A DNA stretch of 64,000 nt, taken from the NCBI RefSeq assembly GCF_010093305.1, contig NZ_PDWS01000025.1, positions 1 to 64,000 of the forward strand, in the 5' to 3' direction. Position numbers and translations under genes: made by a program. Origin of the DNA: Pseudoxanthomonas sacheonensis (GTDB taxonomy: Bacteria > Pseudomonadota > Gammaproteobacteria > Xanthomonadales > Xanthomonadaceae). Below, one piece after another: positions 29,435 through 40,969 of the stretch. Within the stretch, counting starts at the first letter, position 1. The number at the start of each line of letters is the position of its first letter. Below the pieces are notes generated by a model. The model did not search any database. It was not told where the DNA came from and saw nothing but the letters and a program-made list of their open reading frames with translations.

Positions 29435-30538
29435 CTACGTACTCTCGGTCTTGACTGGAACTAACAACAACCGTTGATCCTCGCCGATGGCGCGCGCATC
29501 CACCACCTTGAGCTGCGCACGCTGCGCCATCGCATCGATGCCCAACCCCGCGAACAACGGCCGCGCACGTTCGCCCAGCAGCACCGGAGCGACATACAAC
29601 AGCAACTCATCGGCCAATCCGGCGGCGATGAAGGCGCCCGCCAGAGTCGCACCCGCTTCCACCTGGACTTCGTTGATCCCGCGCGCGGCCAGCAACTTCA
29701 GCACCGCCTCCAGATCGAAGCGGCCGTGTTGCACCGGCGCGACGGCCCGTTCGACATGAAGATCGCGCGGAGGTTTGACGTCGGACCCGTGCAGATACAA
29801 GGTCGGCGCAGAATCGTCGCGCACATTGCCGCGCGCGATGGTGGCCAGTCCTGGATCCAGCACCACCCGCAGCGGCGCCACGAAGGGCGTGTCGTCGCCC
29901 AGGCGCACGGTCAGCGAAGGGTCGTCGATCAGCACGGTGTTGGCACCAGTGATCAACGCGCCCGCGCGCGCGCGCCACTTCTGCACGTCCAGGCGCGAGG
30001 CCTCGCCGGTGATCCATTTGGACTCGCCGCTGGCCATCGCGGTCCGCCCGTCCAGGCCGGTGCCCAGTTTGATCCGTACCCAAGGCCGCCCGCGCTCTAC
30101 ACGCGACAGGAAGCCGCGATTGAGCTGCCGCGCCTGGGCTTCCATCAACCCCGACTCGACTGCGACGCCAGCTGCGCGCAACTTGTCGAAACCGGCGCCA
30201 TCCACCTGCGGAAACGGATCGCGCATGGCCGCTACCACGCGCGCGACCCCGGCGGCGATCAATGCGTCCGCGCAGGGGCCGGTACGGCCGCTATGGGCGC
30301 AAGGCTCCAGGGTGACGTAAGCCGTCGCGCCCTTGGCGCGTGCGTCCGCGGCCTGCAATGCGATCACTTCGGCATGCGCTTCGCCAGCGCGCTGGTGGAA
30401 GCCTTCGCCAACGATCTCGTCGCCAAGGGCGATCACGCAGCCGACCATCGGATTGGGCTTGGTGGTGTAGGCGCCGCGTTCGGCCAGGCGCAGGGCGCGG
30501 GCCATGAACAGATGGTCGGTGGCGGTGAATGCAGTCAT
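29435..30538 (-). CDS. ribD: bifunctional riboflavin deaminase/reductase RibD
   Basis: It carries out deamination and side-chain reduction of the pyrimidine intermediate in riboflavin synthesis. The 367-residue protein has an N-terminal deaminase with zinc ligands in H55-A-E57, P79-C80 and C89. Its C-terminal NADPH-dependent reductase domain starts near VRIKLGTGLDGRTA and includes GANTVLIDDPSLTVR. It lies upstream of, and apart from, the riboswitch-controlled rib genes, downstream of nrdR. Confidence 0.97.
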   Translation of the reverse strand: MTAFTATDHLFMARALRLAERGAYTTKPNPMVGCVIALGDEIVGEGFHQRAGEAHAEVIALQAADARAKGATAYVTLEPCAHSGRTGPCADALIAAGVARVVAAMRDPFPQVDGAGFDKLRAAGVAVESGLMEAQARQLNRGFLSRVERGRPWVRIKLGTGLDGRTAMASGESKWITGEASRLDVQKWRARAGALITGANTVLIDDPSLTVRLGDDTPFVAPLRVVLDPGLATIARGNVRDDSAPTLYLHGSDVKPPRDLHVERAVAPVQHGRFDLEAVLKLLAARGINEVQVEAGATLAGAFIAAGLADELLLYVAPVLLGERARPLFAGLGIDAMAQRAQLKVVDARAIGEDQRLLLVPVKTEST

Positions 30539-30549
30539 GTCGCTTTCGA

Positions 30550-30691
30550 TTTTCCTTCTCCCACCGGGAGAAGGTGCCCGCAGGGCGGATGAGGGAATGG
30601 ATCATCAGCTTGCATGCAGCTGGCCGGCGAGTCATTCCCACTCCCTCATCCGGCGCTTCGCGCCACCTTCTCCCGGTGGGAGAAGGGAAAA
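30550..30691. repeat. paired CCTTCTCCC palindromes (family B)
   Basis: A left unit (CCTTCTCCCACCGGGAGAAGG followed by a tail related to GGTGCCCG-AGGGCGGATG) is mirrored by a right unit in inverted orientation about 45 bases later. The pair fills the nrdR-ribD gap and begins immediately after the nrdR stop. Confidence 0.8.
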
Positions 30692-30692
30692 C

Positions 30693-31217
30693 CTAGCGCT
30701 TCTTGTTCTTGTCGATCGGCACCACATCCGCACCCAGCAGCGGCAACTGCCCGCTGGCCGTAGGCAGATCGCGCTCCAGCTTCTCGATCTCTTCGCGGAA
30801 GTCGGCCACGTCCTCGAAGCTGCGGTACACCGAAGCGAAACGCACGTAGCCGACATGATCGAGCTTGCGCATTTCCGCCATCACGAAATCGCCGATCTTG
30901 CGCGAGGGCAATTCGCGCTCGCCGCTCATGCGTACCTGATGCACCACCGCGCGTACCGAGGCCTCGACCTGCTCTTCCGATACCGGGCGCTTGTGCAACG
31001 CGCGGTCCATGCTCAGCCGCAACTTGCGCGTATCGAAGGATTCGCGCCGGCCATCGCCCTTGATGATCACCGGCAGCTTCAGTTCCACCGTTTCCAGCGT
31101 GCTGAAACGCTCGCCGCAGGCTTCGCACTCGCGGCGGCGGCGGATCGTCGCGCCGTCTTCGGAAACGCGCGAGTCGATGACGCGGGTGTCTGTGTGCTGG
31201 CAGAAAGGACAATGCAT
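30693..31217 (-). CDS. nrdR: transcriptional repressor NrdR
   Basis: A zinc-ribbon/ATP-cone repressor of ribonucleotide reductase genes, 174 residues. Zinc ligands are C3, C6, C31 and C34. The basic RRRREC stretch and the ATP-cone domain (about 49-139, from [13 protein letters not shown]) are intact. The C-terminus is charged (DKNKKR). It starts 12 bp after glyA, and the glyA-nrdR-ribD order is common in proteobacteria. Confidence 0.97.
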   Translation of the reverse strand: MHCPFCQHTDTRVIDSRVSEDGATIRRRRECEACGERFSTLETVELKLPVIIKGDGRRESFDTRKLRLSMDRALHKRPVSEEQVEASVRAVVHQVRMSGERELPSRKIGDFVMAEMRKLDHVGYVRFASVYRSFEDVADFREEIEKLERDLPTASGQLPLLGADVVPIDKNKKR

Positions 31218-31229
31218 TCGGGAAAGGGA

Positions 31230-32498
<1,269 letters not shown>

Positions 32499-32553
32499 CG
32501 GAGCTCCGGAGGGGAATGGGTCGCCGATTGTAGCCCCCTGCCCCCACGGCCAC

Positions 32554-32580
32554 AAAAAAGCGCGCCTTTCGGCGCGCTTT
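32554..32580 (-). terminator. intrinsic terminator of the RcnB-like gene
   Basis: A 7-bp G+C stem (GCGCGCC/GGCGCGC) with a tetraloop is followed by six Ts on the minus strand, 51 bp after the RcnB-like stop and before glyA. Confidence 0.85.
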
Positions 32581-32630
32581 CAGGATCATTCCGGCCCTGG
32601 GGGGCTCCGGTCACGGAGCCGGAACCGCCA

Positions 32631-33137
32631 TCAATGCCCCAAAATCAGGTCGGCGATGATCCCGGTCGCCACGGCGACCAGCAGGAAATCGCCGGCATCG
32701 CTACGGCGCCAGTAATAGCCGCGTGGCGGTGGGCGCAGACCGTAGTCGTAGTAGTCGCGCACTACATAGGTGGGGCCGTAGCCGCGGTCGTAGTAGCGCA
32801 CGCCCCTGGCCCAACGCGGAGGGCCGTAGCCGGGGTGGTAGGCGGGCCGGTAGACCGGGCGATAGACCACGCGCGGCGCCGGACGGTAATAGCGGTCGCC
32901 GCGGTAATAACGGTCGTCGCGGCTGTAACCGTAATCGCGGTCGTGGCCGCGCCTGCGGTCGTCGTAACGCCCGTAGTCGCGATGATCGTGGTCGCGGTCG
33001 CGATCATGGTAACCATAGCGGTCGCGATCATAGTCGCGGTCATGGCCGCGGCCGTGATCCCGCGCCATGGCCGGGGCGGCGGCCAATGCCGTCACGACCA
33101 ACAAAAGCGACAGGCCTGACTTGATAGCGTGGCGCAT
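32631..33137 (-). CDS. RcnB-family secreted protein
   Basis: A 168-residue periplasmic protein. A Sec signal peptide covers about residues 1-25, ending APAMA. A long low-complexity middle follows, rich in D, R, Y and H (repeats of HDRD and DYGR type). The C-terminal RcnB domain begins at RPPPRGYYWRR and ends in VAVATGIIADLILGH. RcnB of E. coli helps nickel and cobalt homeostasis; here a metal-binding or envelope role is an inference. The ATG at 33137 has GGAGGT 7 bases upstream. It is monocistronic, with its own terminator. Confidence 0.85.
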   Translation of the reverse strand: MRHAIKSGLSLLLVVTALAAAPAMARDHGRGHDRDYDRDRYGYHDRDRDHDHRDYGRYDDRRRGHDRDYGYSRDDRYYRGDRYYRPAPRVVYRPVYRPAYHPGYGPPRWARGVRYYDRGYGPTYVVRDYYDYGLRPPPRGYYWRRSDAGDFLLVAVATGIIADLILGH

Positions 33138-33256
33138 GGTGCATACCTCCGGGGTGGGAACTTGAGGCCAATATCGGACCGCAGCGCTGAATGGCATCTT
33201 GCCGTCGCGGGCCCTGTAGAAATCCGTTAAGACAGCAGCCAGCCGGCTGCAACCGG

Positions 33257-33262
33257 TATAAT
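33257..33262 (+). promoter_or_regulatory. -10 element of ettA
   Basis: TATAAT, a perfect -10 hexamer, lies 70 bp upstream of the ettA ATG. The -35 region is poor. Confidence 0.4.
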
Positions 33263-33332
33263 TCCACCATTCCCAGCCTTTACCTCCGTGCGGCCCTTGC
33301 GCGGGCACGGCAGCGCCATTTCCGGAGACACC

Positions 33333-34995
<1,663 letters not shown>

Positions 34996-34997
<2 letters not shown>

Positions 34998-35040
34998 AGA
35001 TTTGGCCCGTGCGCTTCGCGCACGGCTTTGCCAAATCTTC
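34996..35040 (+). terminator. long hairpin after ettA
   Basis: An 11-bp outer stem (GAAGATTTGGC/GCCAAATCTTC) encloses an 8-bp inner stem (CCGTGCGC/GCGCACGG) with a TTC loop. It begins at the ettA stop codon and runs directly into a family F hairpin. There is no T tract. Confidence 0.45.
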
Positions 35041-35060
35041 ATCCCCGCGAAGGCGGGGAT
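35041..35060. repeat. ATCCCCGC hairpin (family F)
   Basis: An 8-bp stem with a GAAG loop, followed by CCAAGGACGT, the same right flank as in the GIY-YIG cassette repeats (CCATGGACGT). Confidence 0.65.
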
Positions 35061-35104
35061 CCAAGGACGTGGGCGCTGATTCGATCATCTGAAACCAACC
35101 CGAA

Positions 35105-35289
35105 CAAATGAATCGTCATCCCAGCGAAAGCTGGGATCCATCTTGATCTTCGCGGGAAGCTTGGACATTGCAGTACCCGGGGTTTCCATGAGCCAAAAGG
35201 TGGCTGATCGAACAGCCATCCCTTGCCGCTGGAGAATTGCGCCGAGATCAAAATGGATCCCAGCTTTCGCTGGGATGACGATTCATTTT
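35105..35289. mobile_element. MITE-like element with 45-bp terminal inverted repeats
   Basis: Terminal repeats at 35105-35149 and 35245-35289 match with one mismatch. Each contains an internal hairpin of 8-bp stem ATCCCAGC and loop GAAA. The 95-bp centre holds no reading frame, only a small TGGCTG/CAGCCA hairpin. It accounts for most of the 393-bp gene-free stretch between ettA and the DUF3667 gene; the remainder is the two hairpins above and about 100 bp with nothing recognisable. Confidence 0.7.
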
Positions 35290-35390
35290 TTTCTCGCCCA
35301 TTAGGATCCGGCCCAGCTTCATCGAAGATCTAACGGACCCTCAAACCACCACATCGATGAACGAGCGGCATCCCGGCATGGCAACACGCT

Positions 35391-36197
35391 TCACACCTGC
35401 TGCAACCTGGCGTACACGACGAAAGCCACGACCATGGTCAGGACGAAGCTGGCCAGCATGACGACCCCGAAACCCAGCAGGGCGCGCAGCGTGGATTTCC
35501 AGCGCGGATAGGGATGGAAAAACTGCGCCAGCGAAAAAACGCTGTAGGCGAGCGCCAACCACACCACCCATAGCAGCGCTTGCGGAAACCATCGCTGCAG
35601 CGGCACCGCAAGCGTCCACAGGACGAAGGTCTGCACGGTCAAGAAGGCGGTGATGACCAGCCATTCCGGATAATTCGGATTGCCCTGGCGATGGAACGAC
35701 AGCTTGAGCGCCAGTGCCTCCAGCGGCAACAACAGCAGGGTGAAGGCAGCGAAGTGATGGTTCGTCCAGTCCGTCGCTGCCGCGATCGCCTTCGCCATCA
35801 GCGCCGGATCGACCTGCGCGCCTGCGTTGGCCTTGGCCGTACCGGCGCCGCCTGCGGACATCATCGAACCAACGACATCGCCTTGCAGAAAGAACTTGCT
35901 GGCCAAGACCACCACCGCCGCCATGATCATCAACAGCATCAACGGCTTGACCTGTCCGCCGCGCCGACCTTCGATGTAGTCCCGTATCAGGTGGCCCGGT
36001 CGCAGCATCAGCCCCTTGAGCGAATAAAGAATGCCGCGATCCATGTGCAGCACGCTGTGCTCGAGCTCATGGCCGAGGAAATGCCAATCGATGCGATGAG
36101 CCGGAGTGGGCTGGCCGCAGGCCGGACAGAACTTCTGCGCCGGCCCCAGCACGGCCTGGTCGCAGTTGGCGCAGAGGCCCGATTCAAGAATGGTCAA
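35391..36197 (-). CDS. DUF3667 zinc-ribbon membrane protein
   Basis: A 268-residue protein of unknown function. A zinc ribbon occupies the N-terminus (C9, C12, C24, C27). It is followed by the DUF3667 hallmark HELEHSVLHMDRGILYSLKGL and RPGHLIRDYIEGRR, then about five hydrophobic segments ending at the C-terminus. The start is taken as TTG at 36197, which overlaps the upstream glycosyltransferase stop as TTGA and begins just before the zinc ribbon. The longer open frame upstream lies inside that glycosyltransferase. Confidence 0.8.
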   Translation of the reverse strand: MTILESGLCANCDQAVLGPAQKFCPACGQPTPAHRIDWHFLGHELEHSVLHMDRGILYSLKGLMLRPGHLIRDYIEGRRGGQVKPLMLLMIMAAVVVLASKFFLQGDVVGSMMSAGGAGTAKANAGAQVDPALMAKAIAAATDWTNHHFAAFTLLLLPLEALALKLSFHRQGNPNYPEWLVITAFLTVQTFVLWTLAVPLQRWFPQALLWVVWLALAYSVFSLAQFFHPYPRWKSTLRALLGFGVVMLASFVLTMVVAFVVYARLQQV

Positions 36198-37063
36198 CGC
36201 GTTTCCCCGTTCATGCGCGAACCGAATGTTCGCATGAACCTGGCCAGGAACCGCAACCAGATCATCGCGAACACGCCGGCGCGCGCGGGAAGACCGCGGC
36301 GCGCCGATTCGAACTTGCGGAAATACCGCCACAAGCCCCGGTGCTTGTGCCATTCGACGAATACCGGACGGGCGCGACTGGAGACTCCGCGGACATGAAG
36401 CACACGGATATCGTTGGCCACAGCCACCAACGCGCCGGCTTCACGGGCGCGACGGCACAGGTCCAGGTCTTCGGCATGCAGGCGGTAGTCTTCGTCGAAA
36501 CCGCCCAGGCGATCGAACAAGGCGCGCGGCATCAGCATCAGCGCGCCGGAGATGGCTTGGACCGGCTGCAAGGCCTGGTCGTCGCGGATCGGCACGGCCA
36601 GCTTGGATGCGCGGCCCGGGGCGCGCAGCATCGCGCCGAAATCGGGATCGCGTCGTCGCGCGGCGGCGTCGCGCACCCCGGCCTCGTCCACCAGGTCCAC
36701 GCCCAGCAAGGCGTCGCTGCCGACGGAGAGCGCATGGGCGCGCAGGCGTGCCAGCGTGTCGGCTTCCACCATCAGGTCGGGATTGACGAATGCGAGCCAC
36801 GGCGCGGTCGATTCCCTGGCGCCCTGGTTGCAACCGACAGCGAAGCCGGGATTGTCGGGATTGCCGATGAAGCGGACCCGCGGATCCTGCGCCGCATGGC
36901 GCTGGATGATGTCGAGCGTGCCGTCCAGCGAAGCGTTGTCGATCACGCGGATTTCAACGACCTCGCGGGCGGCGCGCAGCCGCTGAAGGCATCGTTCCAG
37001 CGTGCTCGCGCTTTCATGGCTCACCACGATCGCGGCGATTGCCGCCTCTGGCGCGTCAGTCAT
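36194..37063 (-). CDS. family 2 glycosyltransferase (rhamnosyltransferase-like)
   Basis: A GT-A-fold transferase of 289 residues resembling WbbL-type enzymes. It has IAAIVVSHESASTLERCL at the N-terminus, VIDNASLDGT, the FVNPDLMVEADTL segment with the nucleotide-sugar aspartates, and GGFDEDYRLHAEDLDLCRRAREAG with the catalytic-base region. The sugar and acceptor are unknown. The start overlaps the end of the preceding glycosyltransferase gene by 8 bases. Both glycosyltransferases follow gspD and may belong to the same transcript. Confidence 0.85.
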   Translation of the reverse strand: MTDAPEAAIAAIVVSHESASTLERCLQRLRAAREVVEIRVIDNASLDGTLDIIQRHAAQDPRVRFIGNPDNPGFAVGCNQGARESTAPWLAFVNPDLMVEADTLARLRAHALSVGSDALLGVDLVDEAGVRDAAARRRDPDFGAMLRAPGRASKLAVPIRDDQALQPVQAISGALMLMPRALFDRLGGFDEDYRLHAEDLDLCRRAREAGALVAVANDIRVLHVRGVSSRARPVFVEWHKHRGLWRYFRKFESARRGLPARAGVFAMIWLRFLARFMRTFGSRMNGETR

Positions 37064-37970
37064 GCCCGCGCTCCTGCGAAGAGCGTGGTTCGACAGGCTC
37101 ATCACGAACGGGATCGAAGTCATCGGTGAACAGTTCGCGTTGCGGCGCGGGCGATCCGGTTTCGGCATACAAGGTAGCCAGGCGTTCGCGCGCCTCGCGC
37201 AATGGATCCTGCATGAGGAAGTTCGCCAGCCGCGCGTGCCAGGCCGGCCAGCGCGCGTTGAGCGCGTCCATGTCGCCATCGGCGGGCGTGCCTTCGCCGC
37301 CGCGTGCGACGAAGGCGGTTTCGCACAGGGCGTTGCGCCAGCCCAGTCCGGACATGCGCAGGGACAGGTCTATCAGCGCTGCGTACCACGAGGCGTAGCT
37401 GCTCATGTCCAGTCCACCGGCGCGTTGCCGTGCGGTTCCGCGCAGCGCGACTGCGTGATTGACGGCCGAGGGCAATTCCGGATGCAGCGGCGGCATGGCG
37501 GCACAGGCGGCGGCGGTGCGTTCGAAATCGTGCGGCGGCAGTGCGATCTCGCCTAGTCGTGGCCATGACGCGGCCTCGCCCGCATTGCACCAGGGCGTGG
37601 CGCTGGCGATGGAGGCATCGCGGGAAAAACAGGCCGACAGTTGCTGCAGCCAGCCCGGCAACGGTTGCGCATCGGGCGCCAGCACCACGATGTCGGCGCC
37701 TGCGCAGGCATTGAGCATTTCGTCCAAGTGCGCGACTTCGCCGATCATGCTCTGGCGGCGCGTGTAATCGGCTTGCAGCCGGGTGCGCTTCAACCAGCGC
37801 TCGATGATGGCGGTGCCGCGCGGCCCGGCCTGCGCATCATCGGCCAGCCAGATGCGCGTACCTGCGGGCGTACCGGCATCCAGCGATCCAAGGCAGGCGT
37901 CGAGCGCATCGTCGTCGACGCCGACCGGCAACAGGATGACGGGCAGCGTGGCGGCGGGCGATGGGCTCAC
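37056..37970 (-). CDS. glycosyltransferase-like protein
   Basis: A 304-residue protein with a GT2-like N-terminal layout: a strand (LPVILLPVGV), an acidic nucleotide-binding segment (IWLADDAQ), and ADIVVLAPDAQPLPGWLQQL, which resembles the D-x-D-bearing strand of GT2 enzymes. The second half is divergent, so activity is less certain than for its neighbour. Its ATG overlaps the gspD stop (ATGA), which ties it to the secretion operon. Confidence 0.65.
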   Translation of the reverse strand: MSPSPAATLPVILLPVGVDDDALDACLGSLDAGTPAGTRIWLADDAQAGPRGTAIIERWLKRTRLQADYTRRQSMIGEVAHLDEMLNACAGADIVVLAPDAQPLPGWLQQLSACFSRDASIASATPWCNAGEAASWPRLGEIALPPHDFERTAAACAAMPPLHPELPSAVNHAVALRGTARQRAGGLDMSSYASWYAALIDLSLRMSGLGWRNALCETAFVARGGEGTPADGDMDALNARWPAWHARLANFLMQDPLREARERLATLYAETGSPAPQRELFTDDFDPVRDEPVEPRSSQERGHD

Positions 37971-40159
37971 TTTTTCTTGGGCTGGTGCAGAGGTTCCAGG
38001 GCGCGGAACTTCTGTCCGTACTCGTCGGTGAGGTCGCGTGCTTCCTGCGGATTACGGATGATCGTCGGCGTGATTAGCACGATGGTTTCGGTGCGCTCGG
38101 TATTCTGGCTCTTGGTGCCGAACAGCGAGCCCAGGACGGGAATTTTGCTCAGGAAAGGAACTCCTGAAGAACCGTTGTCCACGCTGTCCTTGATCAGACC
38201 GGCCAGCATCACTGTGTCGCCGCTCTGGATCGCCGCCTCGGTCTTCAACCTGCGAGTGTCTATGCGTACGTTGCCCTGCGCATCGGCAGCGACTGTTCCG
38301 GGGGAACTGACTTCCTGCACGATGTCCAGGAAGACCATTCCATCCTTGGTGATGCGCGGCCGCACCTTGAGAATGACGCCCGTATCCAGATACTGCACTT
38401 GGCTGTACGTGCCGTCGGTCCCTGTACCCGGATTGAAACTGACCGACTGAATGGGAATGCGGCTACCGACGTTGAAGGTCGCTTCACTGTTGTTGCGCAC
38501 GAACACCGAAGGCGTCTGCAGCAGGTGCAGATTGGTTACTTTGTCCAGCGCCTTGACCACGGCGGCGGCGTTCCTGCCCAGGAAAGTCCAGCCCAACCCG
38601 GCACTGCCAGTGATGCTGCCGGAGATGTCGCCCCAGATATTGCGTCCGAGCGCACTCGGCAAACCGGCACCGCCGTCGTCCGTGTCTGCATTGACCGCAT
38701 TCTCGAAATACCAGTTGACCCCGTATTCCAGGTCGCCGGTGAGTTGCACTTCGGCGATCTGCGCCTCGATATGCACCTGCATGGGCATGACATCGAGCTT
38801 CTCGATGACGTCCTTGATCGACTTCCAGGCGGTGGCGCTGGAGCGCACTAGCAAGGTGTTGGTCTCTTCGACCGCGGACACGCCCACACGATCACCTTCC
38901 ACTTCAAGAGTGACGCTGCCGTTGCCGCCCGAACGTTGGTTGAGCGACAACGAACCACCTCCCGTACCACCGTCGGTCGACGAGGTATCACCACCGGAAT
39001 TGTTGCCGCCAAAATCGACGCTGCCGCCATTGGCACCGTCCTTGATTTCCACGGGGTCGGTACCCGGCATCAGCGACGCCGGGTAGTTGCCGCCAGTTTC
39101 CTGGCTACTGCCGCTGCGGCCGGCGCCGAATACTTCGGCCAAACGATCGGCCAAGTCCTTGGCCTTGATGTACTTCAGCTCATACGAGAACAGGCGCGAA
39201 CCTTCCCCCGCCCCGTCGATGCGTTCCAGCCAGTCCTGGATCTGGTCCAGGTAGGCGGCCTGCGGAGTGATGACCAGCACCGCGTTGGCGCCTTCCAGCG
39301 GCATGAAGCGGAACATGCCCGCGCTGGGGGTCTTGCTGCTTTCGCCGAAGACCTTCTCCAGATCGGCCACCACCTTGGTGGCGCGTCCCGATTCCAGCGG
39401 GAACACGCCCACCGACATGCCCGACAGCCAGTCGACATCGAAGATCTCGACCGTGCGCAGGTAGTTCTCCAGTTCGCTGCGCGTGCCCGACAGGGTGATG
39501 ACGTTGCGGGTGGAGTCGATGCCGACGATGGCGTTGGGCCGCGCGTAGGGCTCCAGCACCTTCTTCATTTCGCCGGCGGAGATGAAGCGCAGCGGCACCA
39601 CGCGCACTTCGAAACCGCGGGCGTTGGAAGCGGGACCGGTACGCGGCGCCAGCGTGCCGGACAACGCCTGGTCGGCCGGCATGATGTTGTAGCGGCCGTC
39701 GCTGTAGACCATGCGCGCGTTGTTCTGCGCCAGCACCTGCTCCAGCAGGGTCATGGCCTGTGCGGGGGAAACCGGTTTCGGCGTACCCAGGGTGACGGTA
39801 CCTTGTACGCCGGGCGCGATCACGTAGTTCTGGCCCAGCATGTCGCCAAGGATGGCCTTGACCACCGCGTGCACGGATTCGCCTTCGAAATTGAAGCTGG
39901 CCCCGCCCCCGCTCATTCCCGCCAGCGACGGCGGCGGCGCAGAGGCGGCACCGCGGTTGATCATCTGGCCGTTGCCGCGGCGGATCACCGCCTGGGGGCC
40001 GGTCTCGGGTTCTTCCACCGAATTCAGCGGCGAAGTCTGCGCCGCGCCCGCGCCGCCATTGCGGATATCCGCATCGCGGCGCACCTCGGGCGTGGGCACG
40101 CTGGCGCATGCCGCCAACAGGCCGGTCAGAACGGATACCAGGATCAAACGTGACTTCAT
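37967..40159 (-). CDS. gspD: type II secretion secretin GspD (XpsD)
   Basis: The outer-membrane channel of the type II secretion system. It has 730 residues, with a lipoprotein signal (LLAAC, Cys18), an N0 domain starting near FNFEGESVHAVV, N1-N3 repeats, a glycine/serine-rich loop (about residues 375-405) and the C-terminal secretin domain with VPFLSKIPVLGSLFGTK. The lipidated secretin is known for Xanthomonas XpsD. It is the last secretion gene of the operon, 9 bp after gspN. Confidence 0.96.
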   Translation of the reverse strand: MKSRLILVSVLTGLLAACASVPTPEVRRDADIRNGGAGAAQTSPLNSVEEPETGPQAVIRRGNGQMINRGAASAPPPSLAGMSGGGASFNFEGESVHAVVKAILGDMLGQNYVIAPGVQGTVTLGTPKPVSPAQAMTLLEQVLAQNNARMVYSDGRYNIMPADQALSGTLAPRTGPASNARGFEVRVVPLRFISAGEMKKVLEPYARPNAIVGIDSTRNVITLSGTRSELENYLRTVEIFDVDWLSGMSVGVFPLESGRATKVVADLEKVFGESSKTPSAGMFRFMPLEGANAVLVITPQAAYLDQIQDWLERIDGAGEGSRLFSYELKYIKAKDLADRLAEVFGAGRSGSSQETGGNYPASLMPGTDPVEIKDGANGGSVDFGGNNSGGDTSSTDGGTGGGSLSLNQRSGGNGSVTLEVEGDRVGVSAVEETNTLLVRSSATAWKSIKDVIEKLDVMPMQVHIEAQIAEVQLTGDLEYGVNWYFENAVNADTDDGGAGLPSALGRNIWGDISGSITGSAGLGWTFLGRNAAAVVKALDKVTNLHLLQTPSVFVRNNSEATFNVGSRIPIQSVSFNPGTGTDGTYSQVQYLDTGVILKVRPRITKDGMVFLDIVQEVSSPGTVAADAQGNVRIDTRRLKTEAAIQSGDTVMLAGLIKDSVDNGSSGVPFLSKIPVLGSLFGTKSQNTERTETIVLITPTIIRNPQEARDLTDEYGQKFRALEPLHQPKKK

Positions 40160-40168
40160 GCCGGCACT

Positions 40169-40969
40169 CTACTTGGTCTTGTTCGGGGGAGGCGGGGCTT
40201 GGCCCTGCTGGCGGAGCTGCGCGCGCCGCGCTTCGATGCGCTGGCGGATCGCTTCCATCTGCTGTTCGGTGGTCATCGGTGATTCGGCTTGTGGCTGGCT
40301 GCCCGGCGCGGGCACCGGACCGGCAGTGTTGGCCGGCGACACCGGCATGGGCCGGGAGGGCGTGGTCATAACCGGCGAGGCAGGCGGCGGTGCTGTCCCC
40401 GGTGTCGGAGGCTGCACGGGCGGGGCCGATCCTGGCGAAACGGGCGAGGCGCTGGGGGGCTGGCCGCTAAGCCCGTCGAACACCCGCAGCTCCAATGTAC
40501 GCGGCCCGTCCGGACCTTGGATCACCACGCTGCGCGGGTGTATTTCGGCCACGCGCCAGCCTTGCGCGCTTTCGGGCGAGTCCCCGATCTTCAGTCGCAC
40601 CCCTTCCCCGCCCTGGGTCGGTTGCAGGATGGCCATCTGCAGCTGCGGCGTGATCAGCACGCTGGTCAGGACGAAATCGAAAGTCTGCGGCTGTTCGCCG
40701 CCTTCCTGGCCCTGGATGAAAAAAGGTTGCGGCTTGCGGCTCTGGGAAAGCAAAGGGCGCGCGGCGATTTCGGAATACTGGGCCAGCGGCCCGAGGCGTT
40801 CCGGCGTCTGCTGCGGAAGTTTGGGCAACGCGTTCGCCAGGCTGGGGTCGTCGGCCAGCGGACGAATCTGCCCGCCCATGCCGAACAAGGCCAGTACCCA
40901 TGCCAGCAATGCCCAGCCCGCCAGCGCGGCCAGCAGCCAGGTGCGCGGACCGAAGGAGTCAATCCGCAT
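40169..40969 (-). CDS. gspN: type II secretion protein GspN (XpsN)
   Basis: An inner-membrane-anchored protein of 266 residues with one N-terminal membrane segment (about 11-31), a periplasmic domain (LTSVLITPQLQMAILQ through VFDGLSGQ) and a long proline-rich tail. In Xanthomonas XpsN bridges XpsL/XpsM and the secretin and takes the place of GspC, which is absent here. The start overlaps the end of gspM by 11 bases. Assignment rests on operon position and the general layout. Confidence 0.85.
   Translation of the reverse strand: MRIDSFGPRTWLLAALAGWALLAWVLALFGMGGQIRPLADDPSLANALPKLPQQTPERLGPLAQYSEIAARPLLSQSRKPQPFFIQGQEGGEQPQTFDFVLTSVLITPQLQMAILQPTQGGEGVRLKIGDSPESAQGWRVAEIHPRSVVIQGPDGPRTLELRVFDGLSGQPPSASPVSPGSAPPVQPPTPGTAPPPASPVMTTPSRPMPVSPANTAGPVPAPGSQPQAESPMTTEQQMEAIRQRIEARRAQLRQQGQAPPPPNKTK

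Noticed and set aside
30550-30691. Possible CRISPR-like repeat pair
   Set aside because: Two units in inverted orientation with dissimilar spacing and no array; they belong to a dispersed palindromic family.
36198-36353. Longer N-terminus for the DUF3667 protein
   Set aside because: This stretch lies inside the upstream glycosyltransferase gene, and homology begins at the zinc ribbon just after the TTG at 36197.
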